Shown here piece after piece: positions 11,224 to 21,895 of a stretch of DNA of 64,000 bases. The notes under the pieces were generated by a model. That model did not search any database. It saw only the letters and a program-made list of their open reading frames with translations, and was not told the origin of the DNA. This stretch comes from Xenopus tropicalis. Its lineage: Eukaryota > Chordata > Amphibia > Anura > Pipidae. The number at the start of each line of letters is the position of its first letter. Position 1 is the stretch's first letter. The stretch spans positions 37,189,712 through 37,253,711 of the forward strand of contig NC_030679.2 in assembly GCF_000004195.4 (NCBI RefSeq). The letters run 5' to 3'. The position numbers and the translations under genes were made by a program.

Positions 11224-11547
11224 TATTGGACCTGTTATACAGAATCCTCGGGACTTGGGGGTTTCCAGAAATGGGGTCTTTCTGCAACTTGGATCTCCAT
11301 ACTTTAAGTCTACAAAAAATCTTTTAAACAGTAAAAAAAACCCAATAGGATTGTTTTGCCCCCAATAAGGATTAATTATATTTTAGTTGGGGGTAAGTAC
11401 ACAGTACTGTTTTATTATTACAGAGAAAAAGGAAATCATAATGAAAAATTTAAATTTTTTGTTTAAAATGAAGCCTGTAGGAGATGGCTTTCCTGTAATA
11501 CTGAGCTTCATGGACACTGGGTTTCTGGATAACAGAACATAACTGTA
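11224..11547 (-). mobile_element. MITE, 'atgggatcctttatccgg' family
   Basis: Starts at ttggacctgttatacagaat and ends near tttctggataacagaac. It contains the diagnostic block tactgttttattattacaga in the reverse orientation of the family. More diverged than the copy at 63629-63900. Confidence 0.7.
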
Positions 11548-11939
11548 CCATGTTATTTGAAACACAATTTGGCATGTTGCACGGAATTCCAGCATAATGG
11601 TAAGTGCCTAAAAATAGTCTTCACCAGCAATGGTAAATCCTGCACAAGCTGTGTTTGTGTTTTTCTTGCTAATAGCATCATTTCGAATGAAGATATGCTT
11701 ATGGCGCCAGAAATTGTGTCAGCCTGTGATCCGCTAGATGCAAGCCAGTTGCGTGCTTAGGTGTAAAACAGAAAGGGAGCCCTGGTAATAACACCTCCTC
11801 AAGCTAGGTATTCATGGACTGTCTGGCTTCCATGTATGCTGTTACATGTACCTTATTTAGCAAAGTGCCATGAAGTTGCTAAGATAGAGAAGCACATGTA
11901 CTGGCACAAGTGTTTTTGTGAATACAGCGTAATATCTGG
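11548..11939. other. unique DNA, no gene seen
   Basis: Short frame at 11557-11760 has no recognisable motif. No repeat family identified. Confidence 0.4.
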
Positions 11940-12114
11940 CTATGCATCGGCCCCGGGATTCTGAAGATAGATGGGAGAAGAAAGAGGATTGCTCATTCGC
12001 AGCTACCCCAGTATAGTTTTCTCCTAACAGGAGCACCAGCCTGGGGTATCAGGTAAGCGATTGTGGGGTGCCTGATATTTGGCACCCCCCAGTGATTTTA
12101 CCTTTCCGTCTCCT
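11940..12114 (+). mobile_element. right half of a TTAA MITE, 'gggtgcc...ggcaccc' family
   Basis: Ends ggcaccccccagtgatttta, then ccgtctcc before TTAA at 12115-12118. The preceding sequence matches the right half of the fuller copy at 59336-59648 (agaggattgct, gttttctcctaacagg). The left half is missing. Confidence 0.65.
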
Positions 12115-12680
12115 TTAAGAACAGCAATCATATAATCTTAAATTGGGCACTAGAAGACAATTGATATCGTAAACATTTTTAAGTTCAATACTAATTAATA
12201 AGACTGATTTTTTTTTATAAAAGGAGAACTTATTCATATTTTGCCACATTCAAACTCAAGAAAGAGGTATCTATTGGTACCCACGTACTAAAACTATGCT
12301 ACAGTAATATCCCCATTCCTGCTTTACCTTTTTTTTCTTGCAGTTTTATCTTGCCAGGGTCCCATGTATAGAACATGCTATTTGTCATATTAAATGTATA
12401 AAGGTGTAATGAACCAAGCACAGAGGGTTATGTTACACTACAGACTTCTCAAAGGGATCCCCAGTGAACAGAATTCTTTGATCTGCCACCAGATGCTTCC
12501 ATTTTTTCCACTGTTTATGAGAGAAAAGATCAGGTAAGGCAAGAGAATGCACACATTCTCTCAACATGCTGCCAAAATCTGATCAACAAATTAACAACTT
12601 GTTGACAACTACCAGAAACTCACTGACTGCTGATGGGAGCTGATAACTGCTGTGTAAATGCAGCAGGTGGGGCGCCATAT
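12115..12680. other. unique DNA, no gene seen
   Basis: No recognised element. Short A- and T-rich runs only. Confidence 0.4.
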
Positions 12681-13135
12681 CCATCAGGCCTGGAACTAGG
12701 GGTAAAGGTCCCCATACACTATAAGATCCACTCGCTTAGCGATGTCGCCCTGGGGCCAAACGGTCGGATTACATTTGCGGCCATGGGGCAGTCGGTTCAG
12801 GGTCCGCATCAACGAGCCGATGCGGTCCCCGATCCGACTGGATTTTCTAACCTGGCCGATTGAGATCTGGCCAATTTCAGGCCAGATATCGGTCGGCCAG
12901 GCCGCTCGGTTCTGCCCATACACGGGCCGATTAGCTGCTGAATCGGTCCAAAGACAATAGTTGGAGGGGTGCTAGGCACTGTTCTGTTGCCTATCCCTAG
13001 TCTGGGCCCTTGTCCCCCCCACTGCCCGTGTATGTTTTTAAAACCAAACCTCCCCCTGTCAGGCAATGGGTGCACGGTGGGATGATGCGGCTGGCTGGGT
13101 TGCCTAGGGTGCTCAGACAGCTAGGTGCTGATATC
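12681..13135. mobile_element. composite: older repeat split by a 'ggccatacacg' MITE
   Basis: The host repeat starts caggcctggaactagggg and its complementary end reads gcctatccctagtctggg at about 12990. Between them lies a truncated 'ggccatacacg' family member (12703-12960). The arrangement indicates insertion of the second element into the first. Confidence 0.5.
12703..12960 (+). mobile_element. 'ggccatacacg' family MITE, internally deleted
   Basis: Begins taaaggtccccatacacta and retains the family blocks catcaacgagccgatgcgg, gatccgactggatttt, ttcaggccagatatcgg and cccatacacgggccgat. The segment that should contain the cccacctacgggtgggcg palindrome is missing. The fullest copy in the window is at 22367-22764. 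Confidence 0.75.
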
Positions 13136-14507
13136 CCAGTTGCATGTGAAACTCAGGCTAAGTAATGGCCCAAAACTCAAGTATTGAAACAAAAAAAAAA
13201 AAAAGTCACATTAGACAACACAAAATTAGAGGAATTAGACAAAACCCAAACAGTATAGGTAAGTAAAAACCCCATCATACAATATTTCTATCCATGCAAA
13301 TCTAACATTGCAGATGGTGCTCTATATCTTGTAATTGGTCACCTTCCCTAATAATATTTGACAGGAGCAGCCTGTAGATTCCCAGATTTGTAATGCTGAC
13401 AATATAAAAACGCAGGCCGGCGGAATTCATGAAACAGCTGTGTTTTTTTTCCTTAACAAAATGGGAAATATGAAATAATTTGTGCCGTACAAGTCGTCTA
13501 TTCATATGAAGTGTAAAAACTATAAGAGGAAGTAAACCAGCAGGAGAAAAATAACTAGTGGAACTGTTCTGTGGCGCCTGTTTTCTCGCTATAAAGGGAA
13601 AACTGAGCACAGTTACACTGACTAGAAATAAGAAAGGTGGCCATAAACATTCTTTTTTTACACTGCCCAAAAATACATCTTTTTCCACGAGGTGAATCGT
13701 TCTCAAAAAAAATAAGAAAATACACACACACTTTTTCAGTATAACCCCTATTTATATTTGCTGCTAAAAGCCTAGATCCTACCTGCTGGCTTTTACGGCT
13801 TAGAACAAGCAAGTGCCTAGACTGATGTAGTTTTATAGAATCTGTCTATACCTGCTAGGAGTAAATCTATGGAGCTGTTGCTACTGCAGCTATGCCTGGG
13901 GAAAACCAATAGTTGCTGTCGCTCTACCAGTGATGTCATAGAAAACCCTTTTGGCCAATATGCCACTTCTCTACTAGCATTTTATTAGGGGATTATAATT
14001 CAATAGGAGGGCCAACCTTAGAAAATAGCATAACATCTGTATTTACTGAAGTAGATGCACTGGCTCTTTGTCTATAAGTACTATTCAGCTATGGCTAAAA
14101 GCTTCACCTTGAGTATGCAGTGCAGTTTTGGGCTCCAGTCCTAAGAGTGGCTTGGATAATTTCTTGAACAAGCATAATATTCAAGTCTAAAATCTACAGT
14201 TAGTATTGGTTGGTATATGTAGTTTGTATTTGTGAGTGTATAGATAGGTCTGTATGTGTGGATATGTGCACTGGGGTTGAACTTGATGGACTTTGGTCTT
14301 TTTTAAACTCGGTTTAACTATGTTCTGCAACTGGGCTATTTTTGCTTGAGGGAATAGGCACATGCACAGTAGAAGAGATAAAATGGAAAAATGTGACCAG
14401 ATATCCAAAGACAGTGGCAGATAATGTATATACTGTATATATATATATATATGGCCTAAAATGCAAGCTGAATTAGTAACATCTTCTCAAAAGCTAGAGA
14501 AAATACA
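13136..14507. other. unique DNA, no gene seen
   Basis: No exon or transposon recognised. A poly-A run lies near 13190 and a (TA)n tract near 14431-14451. Confidence 0.4.
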
Positions 14508-14766
14508 GTACAGGTATGAGATCTGATATTGAGAAAGCAAATAATTCTAATTTTTAAAAATGGTTTCCTTTTCTCTCTGTAGTAATAAAACAGTTTTTTT
14601 ACATTTGATCCCAACTAAGATATAATTAATCCTTATTGGAGACAAAACAATCCTCTTGTGTTTCTTCAATGTTTAAATCATTTTATAATAGATTTGAAGT
14701 AGTGAGATCAAAATTAAGGAAAGAACCAGGTCCCAAGTATTCTGGATAACAGGTTCTATACCTGTA
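14508..14766 (+). mobile_element. MITE, 'atgggatcctttatccgg' family, internally deleted
   Basis: Begins gtacaggtatgagatctg and ends tctggataacaggttctata then cctgta. Lacks the gaaaccc/gactccatt section but keeps gtaataaaacag and taagatataattaatcctta. It is immediately followed by a copy in the opposite orientation. Confidence 0.7.
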
Positions 14767-15062
14767 CAGATAATGGGCCTGTTTTTCAGAATGCTTGGGT
14801 TCTGGGGGTTTTCTGGATAAGGTATCTTTCCATAATCTGGATCACCATACTTACATACATAGCTACTAAAAATAATTTAACATTAAATAAACCCAGTTGA
14901 ATTGTTTTGCCTCCAATATGGATTTATGTATCTTAATACAAGCTACTATGTTATTATTACAGAGAAAAGAAATCATTTTTTAAAATATGTATTATTTGCC
15001 TAAAATGGACTCTATGGGAGATGGCATTCCTGTAGTTTGGAGCTTCCTGTATAATGGGTCAA
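14763..15062 (-). mobile_element. MITE, 'atgggatcctttatccgg' family, inverted neighbour
   Basis: Begins tgtacagataatgggcctg and ends gcttcctgtataatgggtca. It carries taaaatggactctatgggag in reverse orientation. Its left terminus overlaps or abuts the preceding copy, so the two form a head-to-head pair about 550 bases long. Confidence 0.7.
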
Positions 15063-16468
15063 TCAGACAAATATAAAGATAAATGAAAAAAAGGAAATCT
15101 TTAATTTTGATGAATAATACTTCCTATAGTGAATAATGAATAATACTTCTTGCGGATTAGTGGGTGAATATTAGATGCAGTGATTTTTAAGGACTATTGG
15201 TTGACTGTACCTGCTTATAGACAACAGCGGTGTATAATCTCCCCAATAATAGGCAGACGGTATTCTGTGCACACAACAGTTATATCAACAAACTCATCTC
15301 ATACAGGAAATCTTTGCTGTGTTGCTATACAAATATGCCCTGATCTCTATCACTTCACTGAGCCAGTGAGTACTTTGTTGCCAAAACTGGTGTCTCTGCA
15401 GCTTATGTAAAGAGGCTAACAAGCAACAACATTGTTTTGATCGCAGCTCCTTGGGAGGTGGCCTTGCTTGTACCTTGTCAACACTGTGTAAACATCCACA
15501 GGAGCATTTCCCAGGAGATGTAAGGGCAGATAGGAGGCTGAGATGTGCACCTGTTGAGATAAATTGAAACCCTCTTGCTGTCACCAGCTGAGAGAGACCT
15601 TCACTTCAGCCCTCTGTGGATTTAGTTCCCATGTCATACAAGTCAACTTCACTCAAGGGCCCAATGGATTAAAAGAAGGGAGTTAAAAGGGATTGATGGA
15701 TTGTCTCTGGAGAGTTCATTGTACTGTAGGTGCCAATTACCTTTGTTAAATGCATTAGGAATGTGGTTGTTAATGCTACTTGGCTACCCACCTGTAGGTC
15801 ACAGCATGCTAGATAGCCCATGTGTGGGTAAGGGCCTTCATATTCCGACTTAAACAATAATGCCTAAATAGGTTTATGGCACATGGACATTTTATTATGA
15901 ACATTTCCTGGGTAGAAAATACCACTTAGTGTATCTAGAAGCAAAACATATGACAGTTGCTCTGTTTATGGTACAAATATCTGTGTTTTAAGTAGATAAT
16001 TACAAGTATGTGCCATAGCCAAAGTAGTTGTCATAGACCGGAAAAAGATAACAAGTCAAAAGAGCAGAAAACATGCTGCCATTTCCTTTAACCTCAAAGA
16101 TAAAACTTTACATCTTTTTAGTAAGAAAGAACATTAGGTACAGACAGCTAAGAACCACACTAGTGGGGTGCCCTATAAAATCTGCTCACTCCATCAACAG
16201 GTCCATGACCTATGGCTACCTCCTTGAATGTGTGCACAGAAATCCTCAATGTCTTCTAATATCCTTATATTTTGCAATAGGGATACATTATTTTCTATAT
16301 GTATTCAGGTACAGAAAGATCATTCAGATTGGCTCTGTACCCAGCTGGCCAAAAGAGCAGATCTTTTAATGTGTGGCTAGCTTTTTACTACCCCATCACA
16401 AATGCAAACTGCAGACAATAATAAACTAGGTTGGCATAGATTATAAAACTTCTCTGTTTGCAATATGA
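15063..16468. other. unique DNA, no gene seen
   Basis: No recognised transposon. Short frames at 15294-15584 and 16073-16369 lack known motifs and splice context. Confidence 0.4.
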
Positions 16469-16639
16469 CCTTAACTCAGTGGTTCTCAACCTTCCTAATG
16501 CCGCGACCCTTTAATACATTTCCTCATGTTGTGGTGACCCCCACCCTGCAACTTTTTTTGACCACGCCCACTTTGTGATCACGCCCCAATTGCCACACCC
16601 CATTTTTAAAATAGTTAAAATAGTACCCACGATGGCCCA

Positions 16640-17030
16640 ATAGACAGCACCCCCATACAGTGCCCCCATACAGTGCCCCCCATTCACAGTGCCTCATTTG
16701 CCCCATAAACAGTACCCCCCCATAGACAGTGCCCCCAATTGACCCCATAGACCATGCCCTCAATTGCCCCACAGACAGTAGCCCCCATAGAAAGTACCCT
16801 CCATACACAATGCCCCCATACACAGTGCCCCCCATACACAGTAGCCCTCCTTACACAGTGCCCCCCATACACAGTACCCCCCCATACACAGAGCCCCCCC
16901 ATACACAGAGCCCCCCCATACACAGTAGCCCTCCTTACAGTGTCCCCCCATACAGTGCCTCCCATACACAGTACCCCCTCATACACAGAGCCCCCCAATT
17001 GCCCCCATAGAGAGAACCTCCAATAGAAAA
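16640..17030. repeat. C-rich minisatellite inside the hAT element
   Basis: Degenerate tandem array of ccccatacacagtg-like units of about 14-16 bases. Variants include cagtgccccc, agagcccccc and agtagccctcc. It accounts for the Gly/Trp/Tyr-rich and Pro-rich open frames on both strands. Array length may vary between individuals. Confidence 0.85.
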
Positions 17031-17040
17031 TTCCCCCACA

Positions 17041-17258
17041 GACTTCTTGCGGCTCCTGCTCCTTATTCGGCTCCACGTACGGCGGCGACAGGACCTTTTA
17101 TAAGGTTGTGCCCGTGCGTACGAATAAGAAGCAGGAGCCGCAAGAAGAGACGGTGCCGGAGCGGTCGGCTGCAGCCAGCGGGTCCCGCTGGCCTGGATTG
17201 TTTAATGAATGTTCTGCATTTCCGTAATGCGGGACATTCATTGAACAATCCGGGACAG
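17041..17258. repeat. two GC-rich palindromes in the hAT element
   Basis: Pair one: cttgcggctcctgctcctta (about 17045-17064) against taagaagcaggagccgcaag (about 17125-17144). Pair two: tggattgtttaatgaatgtt against acattcattgaacaatccgg across the aatgcggg centre (about 17193-17254). Both would form hairpins in single-stranded DNA or RNA. Confidence 0.75.
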
Positions 17259-17560
17259 TGGGACGCGCTGTGAAAACCGGGACTGTCGCGACCCCTGTGA
17301 AAGGGTCATTCGACCCCCAAAGGGGTCGCGACCCCCAGATTGAGAACCGCTGCCTTAACTGAATGAAGTAATATCACCAGTATATTTGCTCATGTTTTAA
17401 TCCAGATTTTATACTAATTTTCTGCATTCTTTGTTGACTTTGATTTCTATTCAGTAATGTATGATATGCAACGGCCCCTCACCCAGTTATGAGGTCCACC
17501 CAGTGCCACAACCCCCGCATGAACCTTGTATTCTCACTTGTAGTCATGATTGGGAAGGAA

Positions 17561-17606
17561 GGGGGGGGTAGGTCAGGGGGGAACCCCCAGGGTTTTAGGG
17601 GGGGGG
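17561..17606 (+). other. G-rich tract with four G-runs (possible G-quadruplex)
   Basis: Runs of 8, 6, 3 and 9 guanines at 17561-17568, 17576-17581, 17590-17592 and 17598-17606, separated by 7, 8 and 5 bases. An intervening cccccc-like run could compete by pairing with the G-runs. Confidence 0.6.
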
Positions 17607-17639
17607 CAGGCCTAGGTTAGCAGGGCCCACAACCTTTAA

Positions 17640-18141
17640 TGTAAAGGAATAATATCATAGGAAATCATGGTTTTATCAAAACACATCAGTTAATAGAGCT
17701 TCTCCAGCACAATCCTGCATTGAAATCTGTTTTTCAAAAACACAAACAGATCTGTGCTCTGATAAACTTCAGTCACACTTTACTGCTGAGTTGCAAGTTG
17801 GAGTGATATCACCCCCCTCCCAGCAGCCGATCAGCAGAACAATGGGAAGGGAGCAAGATAGCAGGAAAAACAATAGGTTACACGAAAGCAGTTCTAATCT
17901 AAGGAGTGCTGGCTCCTTCTGAAAACTCAGACTCAGACACAATGCACTGAGATGGCTGCCTACACACCTATATTACAGCTAAAAAAAATAAATTTGTTGG
18001 TGTATGAGGCAGTCTCCTCAAGCTTAATGATTTATTTTTGGTTCATGAATAAAATTTTAAATGGTGGAGTCAATTATTTGCTATGTAAACACTGTAATTT
18101 AGAAATTGAAAGTACAACATAAAAATCAAGACAGTGTCCCT
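17640..18141 (-). mobile_element. TTAA-flanked MITE, 'gtttacatagcaaataatt' family
   Basis: TTAA lies at 17636-17639 and 18142-18145. In reverse the element reads gggacactgtcttgattttt, then the blocks tttctaaattacagtgttta, catagcaaataattgactcc, cagaaggagccagcactcc and ctggagaagctctattaac. A forward copy with the same block order is at 29084-29539. TTAA targets fit piggyBac or Kolobok. No coding capacity. Confidence 0.75.
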
Positions 18142-18145
18142 TTAA

Positions 18146-18676
18146 ACAACAGCAACAAAACACAGAGCTGTTAGGGTAACACTTGGAGATCATTCACTTG
18201 GAGATCATTCATCTGTGGTCAATCTGCTCAGCCGTGGGTGACAGGTCTGAAAATGCTTTCCCACTGGCAGTAAAGTAAATAGTGCCTCTCTGCAGAGTCA
18301 TTCTGTTCCTTGTTATCAGCGAGTAGTGATCTAAACTATCAGTAGATCCATAGTGATACACATTCCTTTAAACAGCTGCAAGGTAGTGAGAAATAGGGGA
18401 TCTCCCACATACTCTACAGCCTGATATCTGTTCCCTAATTGGAAATCATGCAGAGACAATTAACCAGTTAACTCATGCAGTGCCCTAATTAGTCATGCAT
18501 CTCTGTAGGAAATCTAACCAGAGGACCACCCAGGATCTGCATGCACCATGCATTCTCAGCTGACGGACAAGCCAGTGACAAGGCCCTTACAGCCAGTCAG
18601 TCAGTCAGTGGGAGATTGGGAACAATTAAGTGTGCAAGCTGGAATCAGTGGTCAGGATTGCTTCATTGACAACTTT
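18146..18676. other. unique DNA with one short duplication
   Basis: A 17-base direct duplication of acttggagatcattc lies at about 18180-18213. A cagtcagtcagtcagtg run is near 18594. No exon recognised. Confidence 0.45.
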
Positions 18677-19013
18677 AAGCCATACACATAGCAATTTTCG
18701 ATCTTTTGTGCGAACCATTGGTCACAGGAAAGATCGTTCCCACCCTCCACTGACGTTCAGGGCTGAATGGTCAGATATTGAGGTAGAAACAATAGAAATT
18801 CTACCTCCTTCTTTCGATTCAGCCCTGAACATAGATTTTGCACGGGCTCGGGCGCCTGATCAAAATCTTTTAACCTGGCAGATCGACAAGTTGACCGATA
18901 TCCGCAGCCTTTTGTGATATTGGTCTCCTTGCCGAGCCGCCATACATTCACCAAATATCATACGAAACAAGGTTTTGTACAATCTCATTGGTGCGTGTAT
19001 GGCCAGCTTTAAA
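18677..19013 (+). mobile_element. variant of the 'ggccatacacg' MITE group
   Basis: Terminal pair: tttaagccatacaca on the left and gtgtatggccagctttaaa on the right. It shares the word aaaatcttttaacctggcag with the main family but has a different centre built on an inverted repeat (ttcagggctgaatgg and gattcagccctgaac). Probably a separate subfamily. The frame at 18630-18917 lies inside it and is not a gene. Confidence 0.6.
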
Positions 19014-19569
19014 GCTGCAGTTTGGACATCCCTTCCGAAACCTATATCCAGCAATTACTACTGACTACACATGCCCTTTAATCAAACGGTATATTTCCCA
19101 GAGCCTAATCTTGGCTCCTATGCCTTTACCTAGTCCTGATAAAACATAATATTATATTTGTTGGATTCTTAGAATTCAGTTTAAAGGGCATTTATTTAAA
19201 CTTATGCTTATATTTTTACAAACAAATTTCTGTTTATTGCTGGGTATATTACTATTTTTAGACAACTAATGTCAGCTTTAGACAAGTATTTGTCTGTGCC
19301 TAAGTGAGTAAGTCGTGGGAATTGCTGAGATCGTCATTAATTAAACCTTATAAAGGGGTGTATTGGCCTACTTCTGGCCATTTTAAACTTGATAGGAATT
19401 GCCTTCTTTGCCCCTTTATCAAAAAGTATTTCCAAAGAGACTCGTGTTGGGCTGCTTTTCAAATTACTAGATTATTTTCTTTTGTTTCCTTTCTATTATT
19501 GAACTCAAACCATTATTCCATTCCAGGAACCTCTCGCAAGTTGGAAAATTCATGCCATGCAACCTCTGC
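19014..19569. other. unique DNA, no gene seen
   Basis: No recognised repeat or exon. The sequence is AT-rich. Confidence 0.4.
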
Positions 19570-19976
19570 TCACCTTTAAATTAACTTTTAGTATGATGTT
19601 GGTCTTCATTTTTCATTATTTTTGGTTTTTAAAATTATTTAGCTTTTCCTTTAGCAGGTGTCAAGTTTGGCATTTCAGCAGGTATCTGTTTGCTTGGGTC
19701 CAAATGACCCTAGTAACCAGGCAATGGTATAAATGGAAGACTAAAATATGAAAAGCAGAGGGCCTGCATACAAAGATAAGTAATAAAATGTAACAATAAC
19801 AATAAAACTGAAGTCTCACAGAGCAATAGTTTTTTGGCTGCTGGGGTCAGTGACCCCCATTTGAAAGCTGAAATGAGAAGGCAAATAATTCAAAAACTAT
19901 AAAAAAAATAAAAAATAAAAGATGAATACCAATTGGTCATTCTATAACATACTAAAAGTTATCTTAAAGTTGAACT
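19570..19976 (+). mobile_element. TTAA-type MITE, 'cttttagtatgatgt' family
   Basis: Contains ttaacttttagtatgatgtt, tttggcatttcagcaggta, gggtcagtgacccccatttg and tctataacatactaaaagtt, in the same order as the copy at 5051-5458. Its ends carry ttaaa/cttaaag. Non-coding. Confidence 0.7.
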
Positions 19977-20048
19977 CCCTATTTAACCTGGGGCATATTT
20001 ATCAAAAGGTAAAATAGAGCTCACCTTAAGTTGCCAGAGGGAAATTGA

Positions 20049-20500
20049 TACTGGGGCATATTTATTAAAAGCTTGCCACAAGTCACCAGAGGGAAATTCT
20101 GGCACTTTTTATTCACCTACATGGTTATCAAAGGGTGAGATCTCACTTTCATCCTTTGATAAATTTGTCCCTAAGGGCTGTGGCACACGGGGAGATTAGT
20201 CGCCCGTACGCAGTGCTGCGATCGCGGCCGATTTCGGCAAATCACTGGCGCCGCGTATGCCATCCCACTGGCGATTTACATTCTCGCCGGTGGGATGTCA
20301 TATTGGGGAGATTAGTCGCCCACGACAAGGGAGATTTGTCGCGGGCGACTAATCTCCCCGTGTGCCACAGCCCTTAGGGTCAAATTTATCAAAGGATGAA
20401 AGTGAGATCTCACCCTTTGATAACCATGTAGGTGAATAAAAAGTGCCAGAATTTCCCTCTGGTGACATGTGGCAAGCTTTTAAGAAATATGCGCCAGTAT
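20049..20500. mobile_element. long fold-back element carrying an insertion at its centre
   Basis: The left arm (about 20049-20171) and right arm (about 20377-20500) are near-perfect complements, for example tcaaagggtgagatctcact against agtgagatctcaccctttga. The element at 20175-20373 sits at the dyad. A partial extra copy of the left arm precedes it (about 19988-20048). A short related word is at 20935-20950. Confidence 0.75.
20175..20373. mobile_element. Harbinger-like MITE, 'gggctgtggcacacggggag' family
   Basis: Inverted ends GGGCTGTGGCACACGGGG and CCCCGTGTGCCACAGCCC. Flanks are TAA (20172-20174) and TTA (20374-20376), consistent with a 3-bp target with one substitution. The 199-bp interior is CpG-rich (gcgactaatctcc repeats). 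Diverged relatives are at 43981-44217 and 56612-56880. Confidence 0.7.
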
Positions 20501-20589
20501 CAACAGACATGAAAAGATGAGAAAGTCATGCCCCTGACCATCCACTCTTCCCCAGCCCCAACCAGGGAAGCAGAAAACTTCAATGTGTA

Positions 20590-20705
20590 AAGCACAAGCA
20601 GCTATAAGGAACTTTTTTAAGCCCCACTGGGGTAGGGACTGATATGAACTGTTGCTTGATATGTTGGTGCTGTATAAAGAAAGAATAATAAATAAATAAA
20701 TAAAT
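20590..20705 (+). mobile_element. retroposon 3' tail with (AAAT)n
   Basis: Contains gtaaagcac..., gccccactggggtagggact and tgttggtgctgtataaag, then an aataaataaataaataaa run. It resembles the 3' ends seen at 51144-51218 and 63944-64000. The 5' part is missing. Confidence 0.5.
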
Positions 20706-21710
20706 ACATAAATAAGTAAATATTGGAACATTAGTAGCAACCATGTTTGTTTCCAGCCACTCCCCTTTATTCACAGAGTGACAGAATACAGGGACTGCGA
20801 TAGTTCTGGGTTTATATTCCATCTCTATATACTTATCCACATATTGTCCTCAGACTTTTCCAAGACCTAAGCCAAAACATATAGCAGGGATTTTGTCTTC
20901 AGAGTGGGCTTTGTAGAATCTCGAGGACAGATTTCACCCTTTGATAAATAAGCTATACTATATGTTGACACAAGTATATAAAAGAGGAAAGAGGTTAAAT
21001 AAACCAGTGACCTTTCTGATTATTTTTCTTGTCCTCTCCCAAGCTTGATAACTATGTAAGAAATAAAGTTTCATTCAGAGTGTCAGTCTTTCAAGAACAA
21101 CTCTGCGTGCTTTTTATCCACATCCCCCATGTTCACCACCTCCTCCCCACTTCTCCTGCAAAGTCAGTTCCCAGGGGATCACTATTATTCCACTGAATAG
21201 GTCCTGGACTATCGCTTTACAAGCAGGGAGGAAGCAGAGGAAAGGGAAAGGAGGCAGACAAATTACTTAAATGAGAAGGTAACTCTGGCCTTTGTGAGAG
21301 AGGGCTCCGCTTCAGCTCGTCTCACAGCCTGTTGGCTTATAGAGCGCACACCTTTGAAAAAGATTGAATTTGTCAGATGCCCTTTCTGGCGCGCTGCTTT
21401 GTCATTTGGGCTGTCTTCTTGTGATGATTCCTAAATAATATTTACAGACTAACTTTGTACAAAAAGGGCTTACTGCCTAATTTAAAGTCCATAAAGCAGG
21501 TTTATCAACTGAAAAGTCATTTGGGTACAGGGGACTAAATGTTGATCATTATACAGTGCTAGCACAGCCAAATATGTATACCCTTATTTATCTTAAACTA
21601 TGTCAGGCAAGGGAAACCCCCTTTTTTGTTTGTAGAGAGACTGATAACGCTGCCATTATACTTTAACTTCATGTTTATTGGCCTTGGTGTAAAGCACCAA
21701 GCCCACCTTT
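20706..21710. other. unique DNA, no gene seen
   Basis: No recognised exon. A cct/ggag-rich stretch at 21160-21290 has no ORF of note. Confidence 0.4.
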
Positions 21711-21895
21711 TTAAAGGGTTTGTTCACCTTTGAGTTACCTTATATTATGATGTTGAGTGCTATTCTGTGGCGATTTGCAATTGGTTTCATTATTTATTCT
21801 TTGGAGGTTTTTTAGTATTTCAGTTTTTGTTCAGCAGCTCTTCCGTTTGGAGTTTTAGCAGTTATCTGTCTACTGCTACTGCTAAATGAATGTGG
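21711..21895 (+). mobile_element. 5' fragment of a 'cttttagtatgatgt' family MITE
   Basis: Starts ttaaagggtttgttcaccttt and keeps tattatgatgttgagtgc, gatttgcaattggtt and tgttcagcagctcttcc. It then diverges into unique DNA, so the element is truncated. Confidence 0.6.

Larger units (their letters stand above)
16477..17352 (+). mobile_element. SPIN/URR1-like non-autonomous hAT element, complete
   Basis: Left end CAGTGGTTCTCAACCTTCC and right end TTGAGAACCGCTG are inverted repeats. An exact 8-bp duplication CCTTAACT flanks it (16469-16476 and 17353-17360). The end blocks (atgccgcgaccctttaatac, gtgaaagggtcattcgaccc, aaaggggtcgcgaccccc) resemble the SPIN and rodent URR1 hAT family, known for patchy distribution and horizontal transfer. 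The 876-bp interior is unusual: a C-rich minisatellite (about 16640-17030) followed by two GC-rich palindromes. No transposase. Frames in the minisatellite are artefacts of the repeat. Confidence 0.85.

Noticed and set aside
13302..13727. 141-codon minus-strand frame
   Set aside because: No recognisable domain or splice signals in frame; consistent with chance in AT-rich DNA.
16684..17076. Gly/Tyr/Trp-rich and Pro-rich open frames on both strands
   Set aside because: They are translations of the C-rich minisatellite inside a hAT element. Both strands and several frames are open because the unit lacks stops.
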